From 66-474 sp035277545 (GTDB lineage Bacteria > Pseudomonadota > Gammaproteobacteria > Xanthomonadales > Rhodanobacteraceae), in the NCBI GenBank assembly GCA_035277545.1, contig DATEKI010000108.1, positions 1 through 15,191 of the forward strand: a stretch of DNA of 15,191 bases, given 5' to 3'. How positions within the stretch are numbered: the first letter of the stretch is position 1; each line of letters opens with the position of its first letter. Below, in pieces: positions 7,958-15,191 of this stretch. Below the pieces are notes generated by a model that made no database searches, was not told where the DNA came from, and saw only the letters and a program-made list of their open reading frames with translations. Made by a program: the position numbers and the translations under genes.

Positions 7958-9248
7958 CCGGCGTGATCTCCCTGCTGTAGCGCGCGCGCGCGAAAATCCT
8001 GCCCAGCATCACCATCGTCCGGCGCACCGCGCCACGTTCGCGCACGCACACCGCGTGCGCGGCCGCGCCCATGCGCGCCAACTCCCTCGGATCGCGCAGC
8101 AGTTCCTGCACGGCGGCACCAAGCGCCTGGGTGGAAGCCACGCGGCGTGCACCGCCGGCTGCGATGATCGTGCGGGTGATTTCCTCGAAGTTGAACGTGT
8201 ACGGCCCGACCACCACCGGCTTGGACAGTGCGGCAGGCTCCAGCACGTTGTGGCCACCGATCGCGACCAGCGAACCCCCGACGAAGGCGAGGTCGCAAGC
8301 GGCGAAGTAGCGCATCATCACGCCCATGCCGTCGATCACCAGGCACTGCGTTTCCGGCGTCGCATCGCCCGCGCCGTGGGTGGCCACGGCGAAGCCGAGG
8401 TTCTGCGCCGCGTGTTCGACCGCACGAAAGCGCTCGGGGTGCCGCGCGGCGATCAGGAGCAGCGCATCGGGCATCCGCGCGAGTACCGCAAGGTGCGCCT
8501 CGAACGCGGCCAGTTCCTCGCCCTCGTGGGTGCTGGCGGCGAACCACACCGGACGCGTGCCGCCCCATTGCGCGCGCAGGTCGGCGCCGCGTTGCCGCGC
8601 GCCCTTGGGCAGCGGCATGTCGTACTTGAGGTTCCCGGAAACCTGCACCCGTGCGGGATCCGCGCCGAGGGCGCGGTAGCGGCGGGCGTCCGCGTGCGAC
8701 TGTGCCGCGACCAGCGCCACGTTGCCCAACGCCTGCGCGACCAGCGCACGGATCGGCCGGTAACCGCGCAGCGAACGCTCCGAAAGACGCGCATTCACCA
8801 CCGCCAGCGGAATCCCGCGGCGCCCGCATTGATCGAACAGGTTCGGCCAGATTTCGGTCTCCAGCACCACCGCCATGGCCGGCCGGATGCGGTCGAGGAA
8901 ACGCTTGACCGCGCGTGGCAGGTCGTAGGGCAGGTACACGTGGAATACCTCGTCGCCGAACAACTTCAGCACGCGCTCGGAACCGGTCGGTGTCACCGTC
9001 GTGACCACCATCGGACGCGGCGCGTAGCGCCGGCGCAGTGCGTTGATCAACGGCAGGGCAGCGTTGACTTCACCGACTGACACCGCGTGCACCCAGATGG
9101 CCCCTTCGAGGCCCGGGTCGGGAAAGCGGCCGAAGCGCTCGCGCCAGCGCCGGAAATAGCCGCGATAGCGAATCCCGCGCGCGGCCAGCCGCCAGACGAT
9201 CACCGGCGTGGCGAGATACATCGCGACGGTATAGAGGAATCGCAGCAT
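7938..9248 (-). CDS. waaA: 3-deoxy-D-manno-octulosonic acid (Kdo) transferase
   Basis: A 436-residue WaaA/KdtA, which moves Kdo from CMP-Kdo to lipid IVA at the inner face of the cytoplasmic membrane and so begins the LPS core. An N-terminal hydrophobic segment (about 3-22) anchors it, followed by basic residues. Family motifs present: VSVGEVNAA with the catalytic-type E60, ETEIWPN (130-136), NARLSERS (152-159), and GGSL...GGHNVLEPA (324-339), the CMP-Kdo-binding region of this GT-B glycosyltransferase. Length is normal for the family. The start at 9248 has a poor ribosome site; the next in-frame ATG at residue 10 would cut the anchor. The last codons read into the tolC 3' end on the opposite strand. 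It includes a 13-bp alternating GC run (7980-7992) encoding ARA. Confidence 0.96.
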   Translation of the reverse strand: MLRFLYTVAMYLATPVIVWRLAARGIRYRGYFRRWRERFGRFPDPGLEGAIWVHAVSVGEVNAALPLINALRRRYAPRPMVVTTVTPTGSERVLKLFGDEVFHVYLPYDLPRAVKRFLDRIRPAMAVVLETEIWPNLFDQCGRRGIPLAVVNARLSERSLRGYRPIRALVAQALGNVALVAAQSHADARRYRALGADPARVQVSGNLKYDMPLPKGARQRGADLRAQWGGTRPVWFAASTHEGEELAAFEAHLAVLARMPDALLLIAARHPERFRAVEHAAQNLGFAVATHGAGDATPETQCLVIDGMGVMMRYFAACDLAFVGGSLVAIGGHNVLEPAALSKPVVVGPYTFNFEEITRTIIAAGGARRVASTQALGAAVQELLRDPRELARMGAAAHAVCVRERGAVRRTMVMLGRIFARARYSREITPVTAARY

Positions 9249-9274
9249 GACGCGAAATCGGGATCGCAGCGGGG

Positions 9275-9280
9275 AGTATA
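9275..9280 (-). promoter_or_regulatory. waaA -10 box
   Basis: On the minus strand TATACT (9280-9275) is a good sigma-70 -10 box, about 27 bases before the waaA ATG. No clear -35 hexamer lies at 16-18 bp. The implied leader is short, about 20 nt. Confidence 0.45.
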
Positions 9281-9312
9281 ACTTTCAGGATCGGGGTTTC
9301 GCTCGCGCAGTG

Positions 9313-9366
9313 GGCGAGTTGCCTTTGTTCCGGCAACGCCGCCAGGACGATCCCCGTTTGGCGGTG
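9313..9366. repeat. Two adjacent hairpins downstream of the AI-2E-family gene
   Basis: GGC(ga)GTTGCC at 9313-9323 pairs with GGCAACGCC (9332-9340) around an 8-nt loop, giving nine pairs with a 2-nt bulge. Next, CGCCGCCA (9337-9344) pairs with TGGCGGTG (9359-9366), eight pairs with one G-T. The two stems share 9337-9340 and so compete. Neither is followed by a T-tract. Confidence 0.5.
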
Positions 9367-9388
9367 GACGTGGTTTGCCGCCTTTGCC

Positions 9389-9420
9389 CGTCATCCCGGC
9401 GCAGGCCGAGATCCATTTTC
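9389..9420. repeat. Dispersed palindromic repeat (CGTCATYCCGGCG type)
   Basis: CGTCATCCCGGCGCAGGCC followed by GAGATCCATTTTC resembles the short palindromic repeat scattered through many proteobacterial genomes (CGTCATTCCCGCG...CGGGAATCCA). Its core TCCCGGC-GCAG-GCCGAGA forms a 7-bp stem with one mismatch (a G-U pair in minus-strand RNA). Read on the minus strand it gives GKWISACAGMTGKG, a familiar spurious translation of this repeat class. Confidence 0.55.
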
Positions 9421-9449
9421 CGTCTTCGCGAGAGCGCGGTCTGCGTATT

Positions 9450-9484
9450 CGGGTTTCGCGCGCCGCCGAGGCGATCGAAACCCG
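9450..9484. repeat. Perfect 9-bp inverted repeat
   Basis: CGGGTTTCG (9450-9458) and CGAAACCCG (9476-9484) are perfect complements around a 17-nt loop. It lies 26 bp beyond the stop of the AI-2E-family gene, where a terminator would sit, but the minus-strand RNA continues AAUACGC with no U-run. It may stabilise mRNA ends or be part of a repeat element. Confidence 0.55.
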
Positions 9485-9510
9485 GTATGGAAGCGCGTGA
9501 AGCAACTGCA

Positions 9511-10539
9511 TCAGATCAGTTTCGCCGCCGTCAACTCGCTCTTGAGATACGCGTAATAGATCGGCGCGGCGACGATGCCGGGCAGACCGAACGCGGCTTC
9601 CATCACCAGCATCGCCAGCAGGATTTCCCAGGCGCGCGCATGGATGCGGTTGCCGACGATGTTGGCGTTGAGGAAGTATTCGAGCTTGTGGATCAGGACC
9701 AGGAAGATCAGCGCGCCCACCGCGACCCACAACGACACCGACAACGCGACGATCACGATCAGCGTGTTGGAAATCAAATTGCCGATCACTGGCAGCAGGC
9801 CGACGATGAAGGTGATCGCGATCAGGGTCTTGGTGAGCGGCAGGTGCACGCCGGCCAGCGGCAGCGCGATCAGCAGGAAGATCGCGGTGAAGATCGTGTT
9901 CAGCGCGGAGATCCGCGCCTGCGCGAACACGATGTCGTGGAAGGCTTGCGTGAAACGTTCGCAGCGCGCGGTCAGGTCTCGGCGCAGCGGGCCTTCGTTC
10001 CCCGCGGGGCGCGCATGCGTCAGTGCCACCAGCGCACCGAGCGCGAGGCCAACGAGGATGCGCCCGAACACATGCGCGGTTTCCTTGCCGGCGACCTGCA
10101 ATTGCTCGGAATGCGTGCGCGCGAGCTGCGTGGCGGTATAGCGGAAATCCTCCGCGCTGACCGGCAGGTACGCCACGATCCACGCCGGCAGCTGCGTGCG
10201 TGCGCGGTCGATGGTCGGCATCATGCGGTCGAACAAGGTGTTGGGATCACCGAGTTCCGCGCGGAAGAATGCAACGGCGCCGAATATCAGCAGTGCGAGC
10301 AGGCCCGCGACCACGACGGCCAGCAGGCCGACCACCAATTGCCGCGCCCAGCCGCCCGGCCAGCGGCGTTCCAGCAGCGGCGCCAGCGCATCGACCACCG
10401 CGTACACCAGCAGGCCCGCGATCAACGCCGGCAGCAGGTGCAGGAACATCACCAGCAACAGCGCCATCGCCGCCGCGATGTAACTCGCGATCGCGGTGCG
10501 GCTCTTGGCGTGCGTGGGTTGGATCGCGCCGTCGTTCAC
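9511..10539 (-). CDS. AI-2E transporter (PerM/UPF0118) family membrane protein
   Basis: A 342-residue polytopic inner-membrane protein of the AI-2E exporter-like family. Hydrophobic segments lie near residues 17-50, 66-94, 158-174, 212-232, 236-284 and 304-334, with a large soluble loop (about 95-157) after the second group, as usual for the family. The conserved signature PVIGNLISN (250-258) and NANIVGNRIHARAWEIL (291-307) is present. Members have been linked to AI-2 export or to Na+/H+ exchange; the substrate cannot be told here. The start at 10539 is a GTG with no obvious ribosome site; a later start near M25 would cut into the first membrane segment. It is divergent from pyrF across 86 bp. 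Confidence 0.88.
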   Translation of the reverse strand: MNDGAIQPTHAKSRTAIASYIAAAMALLLVMFLHLLPALIAGLLVYAVVDALAPLLERRWPGGWARQLVVGLLAVVVAGLLALLIFGAVAFFRAELGDPNTLFDRMMPTIDRARTQLPAWIVAYLPVSAEDFRYTATQLARTHSEQLQVAGKETAHVFGRILVGLALGALVALTHARPAGNEGPLRRDLTARCERFTQAFHDIVFAQARISALNTIFTAIFLLIALPLAGVHLPLTKTLIAITFIVGLLPVIGNLISNTLIVIVALSVSLWVAVGALIFLVLIHKLEYFLNANIVGNRIHARAWEILLAMLVMEAAFGLPGIVAAPIYYAYLKSELTAAKLI

Positions 10540-10591
10540 CGGATGGAGTCTGCAGTGCCGCCGGGCCAGCGTCCAGTGTAGGACGTGCCGG

Positions 10592-10597
10592 TAAAAT
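10592..10597 (+). promoter_or_regulatory. pyrF -10 box
   Basis: TAAAAT at 10592-10597 is a five-of-six -10 match in otherwise GC-rich sequence, about 30 bases before the pyrF ATG. No good -35 is seen 16-18 bp upstream. Confidence 0.45.
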
Positions 10598-10625
10598 GCA
10601 GCCGTTCAGCACACAGGAACGAGCC

Positions 10626-11339
10626 ATGACGCCAACCGCCAGCATTCCCGCCCGCGACCGCCTGAGCTTCGCGCTGGACGTGCCGGATCGCGCGCAAGCC
10701 ATCGCCTGGATGGACCGCCTTGGCGACAGCGTGTCGTTCTACAAGATCGGGCTGGAACTGCTGAGTGGCGGTGATTACTTCGCGGTGCTGGATGAATTGG
10801 CGAAGCGCGGCAAGAAGATTTTCGCGGACCTGAAATTCCACGACGTGCCGGCCACGGTCGCCGGCGCAGTGCGCGGGCTCGCGCAACGGCCGATCACGTT
10901 CGCCACCGTCCATTGCGACAGCCGCGCGATGCTGGAAGCGTCGGCCGCGGCGAAAGGTTCGCTGCGACTGCTCGCCGTCACCGTGTTGACCAGCAACGAC
11001 GCCAACGATCTCGCCGCGCTCGGCGTCGCGGGCGATCCTGCCGACGTCGTGATCGAACGCGCGCGCCTCGCGCAAATCGCCGGCATCGACGGCGTGGTGT
11101 GTTCGGGCGCCGACCTGCCGCGCCTGCGCGATGCACTGGGGCGGGACCTCTTGACCGTGTGTCCCGGCATCCGGCCTGCCGGCCCGACCGGCGATGACCA
11201 GAAGCGCACGGTGGATGTACCGACCGCGTTCGCGCAGGGCGCGGACTACATCGTGGTCGGAAGGCCCATCCGCAACGCACCCGATCCGCGCGCCGCCGCC
11301 GACGCCATCGTGACGCAGATCGCCGCCGCGATGGGCTGA
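10626..11339 (+). CDS. pyrF: Orotidine 5'-phosphate decarboxylase
   Basis: A 237-residue OMP decarboxylase, which makes UMP in the last step of de novo pyrimidine synthesis as a cytosolic TIM-barrel dimer. The catalytic network is complete: K40 in FYKIGLE and the D68-x-K70-x-x-D73 motif in FADLKFHDVP. Further family segments are VTVLTS (118-123), the phosphate-binding region with CPGIRPAG, and VVGRPI near the C-terminus. The frame is open further upstream, but the ATG at 10626 has AGGA about seven bases before it and gives the normal family length. The lipoprotein gene follows within 38 bp or less, so they may be co-transcribed. Confidence 0.97.
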   Translation: MTPTASIPARDRLSFALDVPDRAQAIAWMDRLGDSVSFYKIGLELLSGGDYFAVLDELAKRGKKIFADLKFHDVPATVAGAVRGLAQRPITFATVHCDSRAMLEASAAAKGSLRLLAVTVLTSNDANDLAALGVAGDPADVVIERARLAQIAGIDGVVCSGADLPRLRDALGRDLLTVCPGIRPAGPTGDDQKRTVDVPTAFAQGADYIVVGRPIRNAPDPRAAADAIVTQIAAAMG

Positions 11340-11377
11340 GCTTGCGCACGAGCCGTACCCTCGCCACACTCCGGCGC

Positions 11378-12400
11378 ATGCGAACCCCAACGCTCCCGCC
11401 CATCCGCCGTCGCAGCGTCGCGTGGATTGTCACCAGCATGTGCACGCTCACGCTTGCGGCCTGCCATCACGCACCACCACCGCCCAGCAACGCGACGCCC
11501 GACAAGGCGGTGGCGACCAGCCTGCGCCTGACCGCCGCGGGCGACTTCGATGGGCTGATGCAGAACCGCTTGCCGCCCACCGACTACGTGCAATGGCGCA
11601 AGGAATGGGATGCGGCGCACGCGCGCCCCGGGGCTGCCTCCCCGACGCAAGACCAGCAGTTCGCGCAAATCATGCGGATGCTCACCGAGCCCGGCGCGGA
11701 GGCCAAATTGACCAGGCGCCTGCAGCCCGAACTGGCGAAACTGCGCGGCGGCAAGGACGAAACCTTGCCGATCGCGAGCGGCATCCTCGAGGCTGCGGGC
11801 AAGCAGATGATCTCGGCCTCGCCGCAACTCGGGCCGACCCAGAAGACGCTGGCGACCGAAGGCCTGAACGCACTGATCGCCTGGGCCAAGGCCACCGATT
11901 TCAGCGACCCGAAGAAAGCCGCCAAGGCCGTCGCCCTGGTCTGCGCCACCGCGCGCCAGCTGCACATGCAGACCCTGGCGCAATGGCGTGCGCAGGACTA
12001 CGCGCAAACCATGCGCAGCTACGGCATCCTGTGGAACGGCCTCGAAAGCCTGCTGGATCTTTACGGACTCGACCTCGCCAACAGCCTGACGACGGCCGAC
12101 GTCACCGCGACCACCAACGACGGCACCCATGCAACCATCAAGCTGGACATGAAGTTCGCGGGCCAGCCGCTGAGCGGCGAATGGCCGATGGTGAAGCAGG
12201 CGGGCCATTGGTACGACGCGGCGCTGCTGGAAGCGTGGCAAGCGGCGCACCCGGCGTCCGCAAGCACGGCAGCCCCCGCAGGATCCTCGGGTCCGGCGCC
12301 TGCGACCAGCACCGCGCCGCCAGCCGCGTCGTCTGCCGCAGCGACGGCGCCGACATCTTCCGCCAAGCCAGCGCCGGCCAGTTCTTCGACGCACCGCTGA
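11378..12400 (+). CDS. Predicted lipoprotein of unknown function
   Basis: I do not recognise this 340-residue protein. It begins with a basic N-terminus and hydrophobic segment ending in the lipobox L-A-A-C (C29), so it should be a lipid-anchored periplasmic or outer-membrane protein. After a short proline-rich linker, residues about 40-285 are mostly helical with little cysteine and include TAAGDFDGLMQNRLPPTDY and an imperfect alpha-beta end (TADVTATTNDGTHATIKLDM). The last 50 or so residues are low complexity (Ala, Ser, Pro, Thr), probably disordered. The ATG at 11378 puts the signal peptide at a normal length; an in-frame TTG at 11342, three bases after the pyrF stop, is a possible coupled start. 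The end of the gene also forms the terminator stem. Confidence 0.75.
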   Translation: MRTPTLPPIRRRSVAWIVTSMCTLTLAACHHAPPPPSNATPDKAVATSLRLTAAGDFDGLMQNRLPPTDYVQWRKEWDAAHARPGAASPTQDQQFAQIMRMLTEPGAEAKLTRRLQPELAKLRGGKDETLPIASGILEAAGKQMISASPQLGPTQKTLATEGLNALIAWAKATDFSDPKKAAKAVALVCATARQLHMQTLAQWRAQDYAQTMRSYGILWNGLESLLDLYGLDLANSLTTADVTATTNDGTHATIKLDMKFAGQPLSGEWPMVKQAGHWYDAALLEAWQAAHPASASTAAPAGSSGPAPATSTAPPAASSAAATAPTSSAKPAPASSSTHR

Positions 12401-12413
12401 CGCTGGCTTTTTT
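12366..12413 (+). terminator. Intrinsic terminator after the lipoprotein gene
   Basis: AGCCAGCG (12366-12373) and CGCTGGCT (12401-12408) form a perfect 8-bp stem followed by six T (12408-12413, the first shared with the stem). The 27-nt loop is long, and a shorter stem GCCAG/CTGGC (12377-12381 with 12403-12407) is an alternative. The 5' arm lies within the last codons of the lipoprotein gene and the stop codon falls in the loop. It should end the pyrF-lipoprotein transcript and separate it from plsB. Confidence 0.65.
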
Positions 12414-12553
12414 CTGGCATGGCGCGGCCAATCGTCGGATCGTTGATCCTGAAGCGTGCTTCCAGGGCCTTGCGGAACAAGCCTTTGACGTGGATATGGG
12501 AGAATCCCCGCTCACGCCCGCACCCCACCTCTGGATCACCGCGCAGCAAACCG

Positions 12554-15085
12554 ATGGCACGCGTCATGACCGAAACCCTGTCCCGTGACACCCTGGTGCA
12601 CGCCGGTTGGTGGCGTGCACTGTGGGGCACGCTGCTGGGGCCATGGATCAAGATCAAGCGCGACCCCGCCGAGCCGGTGACGCTGCTGGCGCCCGACACG
12701 CCGGTGATCTACGTGATCGAGCGCAACGGTTTTTCCGACAGCCTGATCCTGGAGCGCGCCTGCCACGAAGCCGGGCTGCCCAGCCCGCTCGCGTGGGTGC
12801 CCGGTCTCGGCAAGCGCCGCCGTGCGATGTTCGCGATGCGCGGCACCGGCGGCTGGTTCCAGCGGCGCGGCCGCGACCATGCCGCGCAAGACACGCTGCG
12901 GCAACTGTTGCGGGTGCTGGAAGCCGCGCCCGAACGCAACGTGCAACTGATGCCGGTGGCGATCTACGTCGGCCGCGCGCCGAACCGGCAATCCGGCTGG
13001 TTCAGCGTGCTGTTTTCGGAGAACTGGGCGGTGGTCGGGCACTTCCGTCGGCTGCTGGCGATGCTCTTGAACGGGCGCGACACCATCGTGCGTTTCTCGC
13101 CGCCGATTTCCCTGCACACCTTGCGCGAGGAATCGAGCGGCGAACGCATCGAGCGCCTGCAACGCAAGCTGGCGCGCGTGCTGCGCGTGCACTTCCGGCG
13201 CGTGCGCACCACCGTGATCGGCCCGGACCTTTCGCACCGGCGCACCGTGGTCGATTCTGTGCTGAACGCCGAAAGCGTGCGCGCCGCGATCGCCGCCACC
13301 GCGGCGCGCGAAAACATCCCGCACGCGAAGGCCTGGCGGCAGGCGCAGAAACTGATGGACGAAATCGCAGCGGATTACTCTCCGCCGTTCGTGCGCTCGA
13401 TGTCGTTCCTGCTTTCCAACTTCTGGAACAAGCTGTACGACGGCATCGCGATGCACCATTTCGACACGCTGCGCGCGATCGCGCCTGGTTACGAAGTGGT
13501 GTATGTACCGAGCCACCGCAGCCACGCCGACTACGTGCTGCTGTCGTACCAGCTCCAGGCCAGCGGCGTGGTGGTGCCCCACATCGCGGCCGGCGTGAAC
13601 CTCAACCTACCGGTGCTGGGCGCGTTCCTGCGCAAGGGCGGCGCATTCTTCCTGCGCCGCAGCTTCAAGGGCAACGCTTTGTATTCGGTGATCTTCAAGG
13701 AGTACATGGCGCAGTTGATCGAGCGCGGCGTGCCGATCGAATACTTCGTCGAAGGCACGCGCTCGCGCACCGGGCGCCTGCTGGCGCCGCGCTTCGGGTT
13801 GCTGTCGATGACCGTGCGCGCGTTCCTGCGCGCGCCGCGCCGCCCGGTGCTGTTCCAGCCGGTGTACATCGGTTATGAAAAACTGATGGAAGGGCGCGCC
13901 TACATCGGCGAGCTGTCCGGCCAGAAAAAGGAAAAGGAAACCTGGCTTGCGCTGCTGCGCGGCGGGCGCAAGGCCCTGCGCCAGCACTACGGGCGCGTCA
14001 CCCTGAACTTCGGCGAGCCGATCGAATTGGACACGCTGCTGGACGCGGCCAACCCCGATTGGCGCGCACAGGGCGACAGTCCGGACAGCAAGCCCGAGTG
14101 GCTTAACCATGTGCTGGACCGGCTCGGCGAGCAGATCCTCGTGAACACCAATCGCGCCGCCGACGTCAACCCGATCAACCTGATCGCGTTGGCGCTGCTG
14201 GCCGCGCCGCGGCATGCGCTGGCCGAGGCCGACCTGCTCGCGCAACTGGAATTGATGAAGGCGATCCTCACGGAATTGCCGTATTCGGATCGCACCACGA
14301 TCACGCCGATGGCACCTGCCGGCATCATCGCCTACGCCGAACAAATGGGCTGGATCCAGCGCGTCAAGCACCCGCTGGGCGACGTGCTCGCCGTCGAAGG
14401 CGAGAAGGCGGTACTGCTGTCCTACTTCCGCAACAACGTGCTGCACCTGTTCGCGGCGGGCGCATGGGTCGCGTGCTGTTTCATCAACAACCGCCGCATC
14501 GCGCGGGAAAGCGTGGTCCGGCTCGGTCGCGCGGTGTATCCCTTCATCCAGGGCGAACTGTTCCTGCCGTGGGACGCTGACGGCTTCGCGGGTCGCATCG
14601 ATGCCCTCATCGACCTGCTGATCGCGCGCGGCCTGCTGGCCGGTGGCGAAGGCCGCCTGCTGCACCTGGCCGCGGGACGCGAGGACGACGCGTACCAGCT
14701 GCGCCTGCTCGCGCATTGCCTGCTGCAAGCCTTCGAGCGTTACTACATCGCGATCGCGGCACTGGTGAAGAACGGTCCGCACACGCTGACCGCGGGGCAA
14801 CTCGAAAACCTGTGCCAGCTCGCGGCGCAGCGCCTGTCGCTGCTGTACCAGCAGAGCGCGCCGGAATTCTTCGACAAGAGCCTGTTCCGTGGCTTCATCC
14901 AGAAACTGCGCGAGCGCCGCATCGTCTGGACCGACGCCGACGGCAAGCTGGAATTCGACGCCGTGCTGGAAGACGTCGCGCGCGACGCGCGGCTGATCCT
15001 GGCGCGCGAAGTGCGTCAGTCGATATTGAAGATCACGCCCGACGTCGTGGCGGAAGCATCCGTCAGCGGGCAAGCTTCGACGTAA
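12554..15085 (+). CDS. plsB: Glycerol-3-phosphate 1-O-acyltransferase PlsB
   Basis: An 843-residue membrane-bound acyltransferase that puts the first acyl chain on sn-glycerol-3-phosphate, starting phospholipid synthesis. All four acyltransferase blocks are seen: HRSHADY (321-327) with the catalytic H and D, GGAFFLRRSF (362-371), FVEGTRSRTGR (398-408) for glycerol-3-phosphate binding, and PVYIGYEK (436-443). Length is close to E. coli PlsB (about 807). The frame is open back to an ATG at 12419, but that lies five bases after the terminator T-run and the extra 45 residues look non-homologous. ATG 12554 or ATG 12566 (839 residues) is the start; neither has a strong ribosome site. The 12414-12553 leader holds a GGATC-GTT-GATCC hairpin (12437-12449) and no clear promoter. 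The 3' end overlaps the convergent GNAT gene by 23 bp. Confidence 0.95.
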   Translation: MARVMTETLSRDTLVHAGWWRALWGTLLGPWIKIKRDPAEPVTLLAPDTPVIYVIERNGFSDSLILERACHEAGLPSPLAWVPGLGKRRRAMFAMRGTGGWFQRRGRDHAAQDTLRQLLRVLEAAPERNVQLMPVAIYVGRAPNRQSGWFSVLFSENWAVVGHFRRLLAMLLNGRDTIVRFSPPISLHTLREESSGERIERLQRKLARVLRVHFRRVRTTVIGPDLSHRRTVVDSVLNAESVRAAIAATAARENIPHAKAWRQAQKLMDEIAADYSPPFVRSMSFLLSNFWNKLYDGIAMHHFDTLRAIAPGYEVVYVPSHRSHADYVLLSYQLQASGVVVPHIAAGVNLNLPVLGAFLRKGGAFFLRRSFKGNALYSVIFKEYMAQLIERGVPIEYFVEGTRSRTGRLLAPRFGLLSMTVRAFLRAPRRPVLFQPVYIGYEKLMEGRAYIGELSGQKKEKETWLALLRGGRKALRQHYGRVTLNFGEPIELDTLLDAANPDWRAQGDSPDSKPEWLNHVLDRLGEQILVNTNRAADVNPINLIALALLAAPRHALAEADLLAQLELMKAILTELPYSDRTTITPMAPAGIIAYAEQMGWIQRVKHPLGDVLAVEGEKAVLLSYFRNNVLHLFAAGAWVACCFINNRRIARESVVRLGRAVYPFIQGELFLPWDADGFAGRIDALIDLLIARGLLAGGEGRLLHLAAGREDDAYQLRLLAHCLLQAFERYYIAIAALVKNGPHTLTAGQLENLCQLAAQRLSLLYQQSAPEFFDKSLFRGFIQKLRERRIVWTDADGKLEFDAVLEDVARDARLILAREVRQSILKITPDVVAEASVSGQAST

Positions 15086-15191
15086 GCCGGCTGCGCATCG
15101 CCGGCCATTCGGCCGCGATGACCGAATACTCGACGCTGTCGCGGATCGTGCCGTCGTGGCGCAGCTTGTGCTGCCGCAGCACGCCGTCGCG
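15063..15191 (-). CDS. GNAT-family acetyltransferase, C-terminal fragment
   Basis: Forty-two codons plus a TGA stop, entering from the right edge. The fragment RDGVLRQHKLRHDGTIRDSV, then EYSVIAAEWPAMRSRL, matches the C-terminal end of RimJ/RimL-type GNAT N-acetyltransferases (the pattern G-x-LRxH...DGxxRDxxxYSxxxxEW). The acetyl-CoA site lies outside the window, so substrate cannot be judged. The 5' part is missing only because the window ends. Its 3' end overlaps plsB by 23 bp, tail to tail. Confidence 0.75.
   Translation of the reverse strand, partial: RDGVLRQHKLRHDGTIRDSVEYSVIAAEWPAMRSRLTSKLAR

Noticed and set aside
7980..7992. Alternating GCGCGC tract as a Z-DNA or regulatory element
   Set aside because: It is the coding sequence for an Ala-Arg run near the waaA C-terminus, and 13 bp is short for a functional claim.
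9200..10183. Minus-strand ORF of 327 codons across the waaA/AI-2E gap
   Set aside because: It overlaps the AI-2E-family gene out of frame, and its tail is the usual spurious translation of a dispersed palindromic repeat.
12419..12553. Upstream ATG and 45-residue extension of PlsB
   Set aside because: It begins five bases after the terminator T-run, has no ribosome site and the added residues look non-homologous.
13607..15073. Long minus-strand ORFs opposite plsB (also 12536-13582)
   Set aside because: Antisense shadows; the plus strand carries all four PlsB acyltransferase blocks.

Overview
The window is GC-rich, single-copy chromosomal DNA from a gammaproteobacterium. It is most likely a member of the Xanthomonadales, in the Rhodanobacteraceae/Xanthomonadaceae range. 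I infer this from the strong G/C third-position bias, from the run tetR-like / pcm-like / tolC / waaA, from a TolC and a Kdo transferase (so a Gram-negative with lipopolysaccharide), and from a full-length proteobacterial ThiC and PlsB. Species cannot be set from the sequence alone. I see no rRNA, tRNA, CRISPR array, transposase, integrase or phage gene.

Layout. Minus strand, 158-5461, read right to left: a TetR-family regulator, a TPP riboswitch, thiC, then 32 bp later a two-domain protein (Asp/Asn beta-hydroxylase-like plus sulfotransferase), and after a 178 bp gap a ferritin-like protein. Plus strand, 5820-7957: a Pcm-like methyltransferase and tolC, divergent from tetR across a 358 bp regulatory region. 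Minus strand, 7938-10539: waaA (kdtA), a 262 bp palindrome-rich gap, and an AI-2E/PerM-family membrane protein. Plus strand, 10626-15085: pyrF, an unrecognised lipoprotein gene ending in an intrinsic terminator, and plsB. At the right edge the 3' end of a GNAT acetyltransferase gene comes in on the minus strand.

How the genes fit together. Most are housekeeping: thiamine pyrimidine synthesis (thiC, under TPP control), UMP synthesis (pyrF), first phospholipid acylation (plsB), lipid A-Kdo assembly (waaA) and outer-membrane export (tolC). The divergent tetR beside pcm-tolC suggests local control of tolC-dependent export.

The parts most worth attention are: the hydroxylase-sulfotransferase fusion behind thiC; a TPP riboswitch whose P1 strand is also part of a perfect upstream hairpin; the tetR/pcm regulatory region with repeats and a sigma-54-like site; a Pcm-family protein lacking the family's usual active-site loop; and the palindrome cluster between waaA and the AI-2E-family gene. 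I found no convincing new defence or mobile system.
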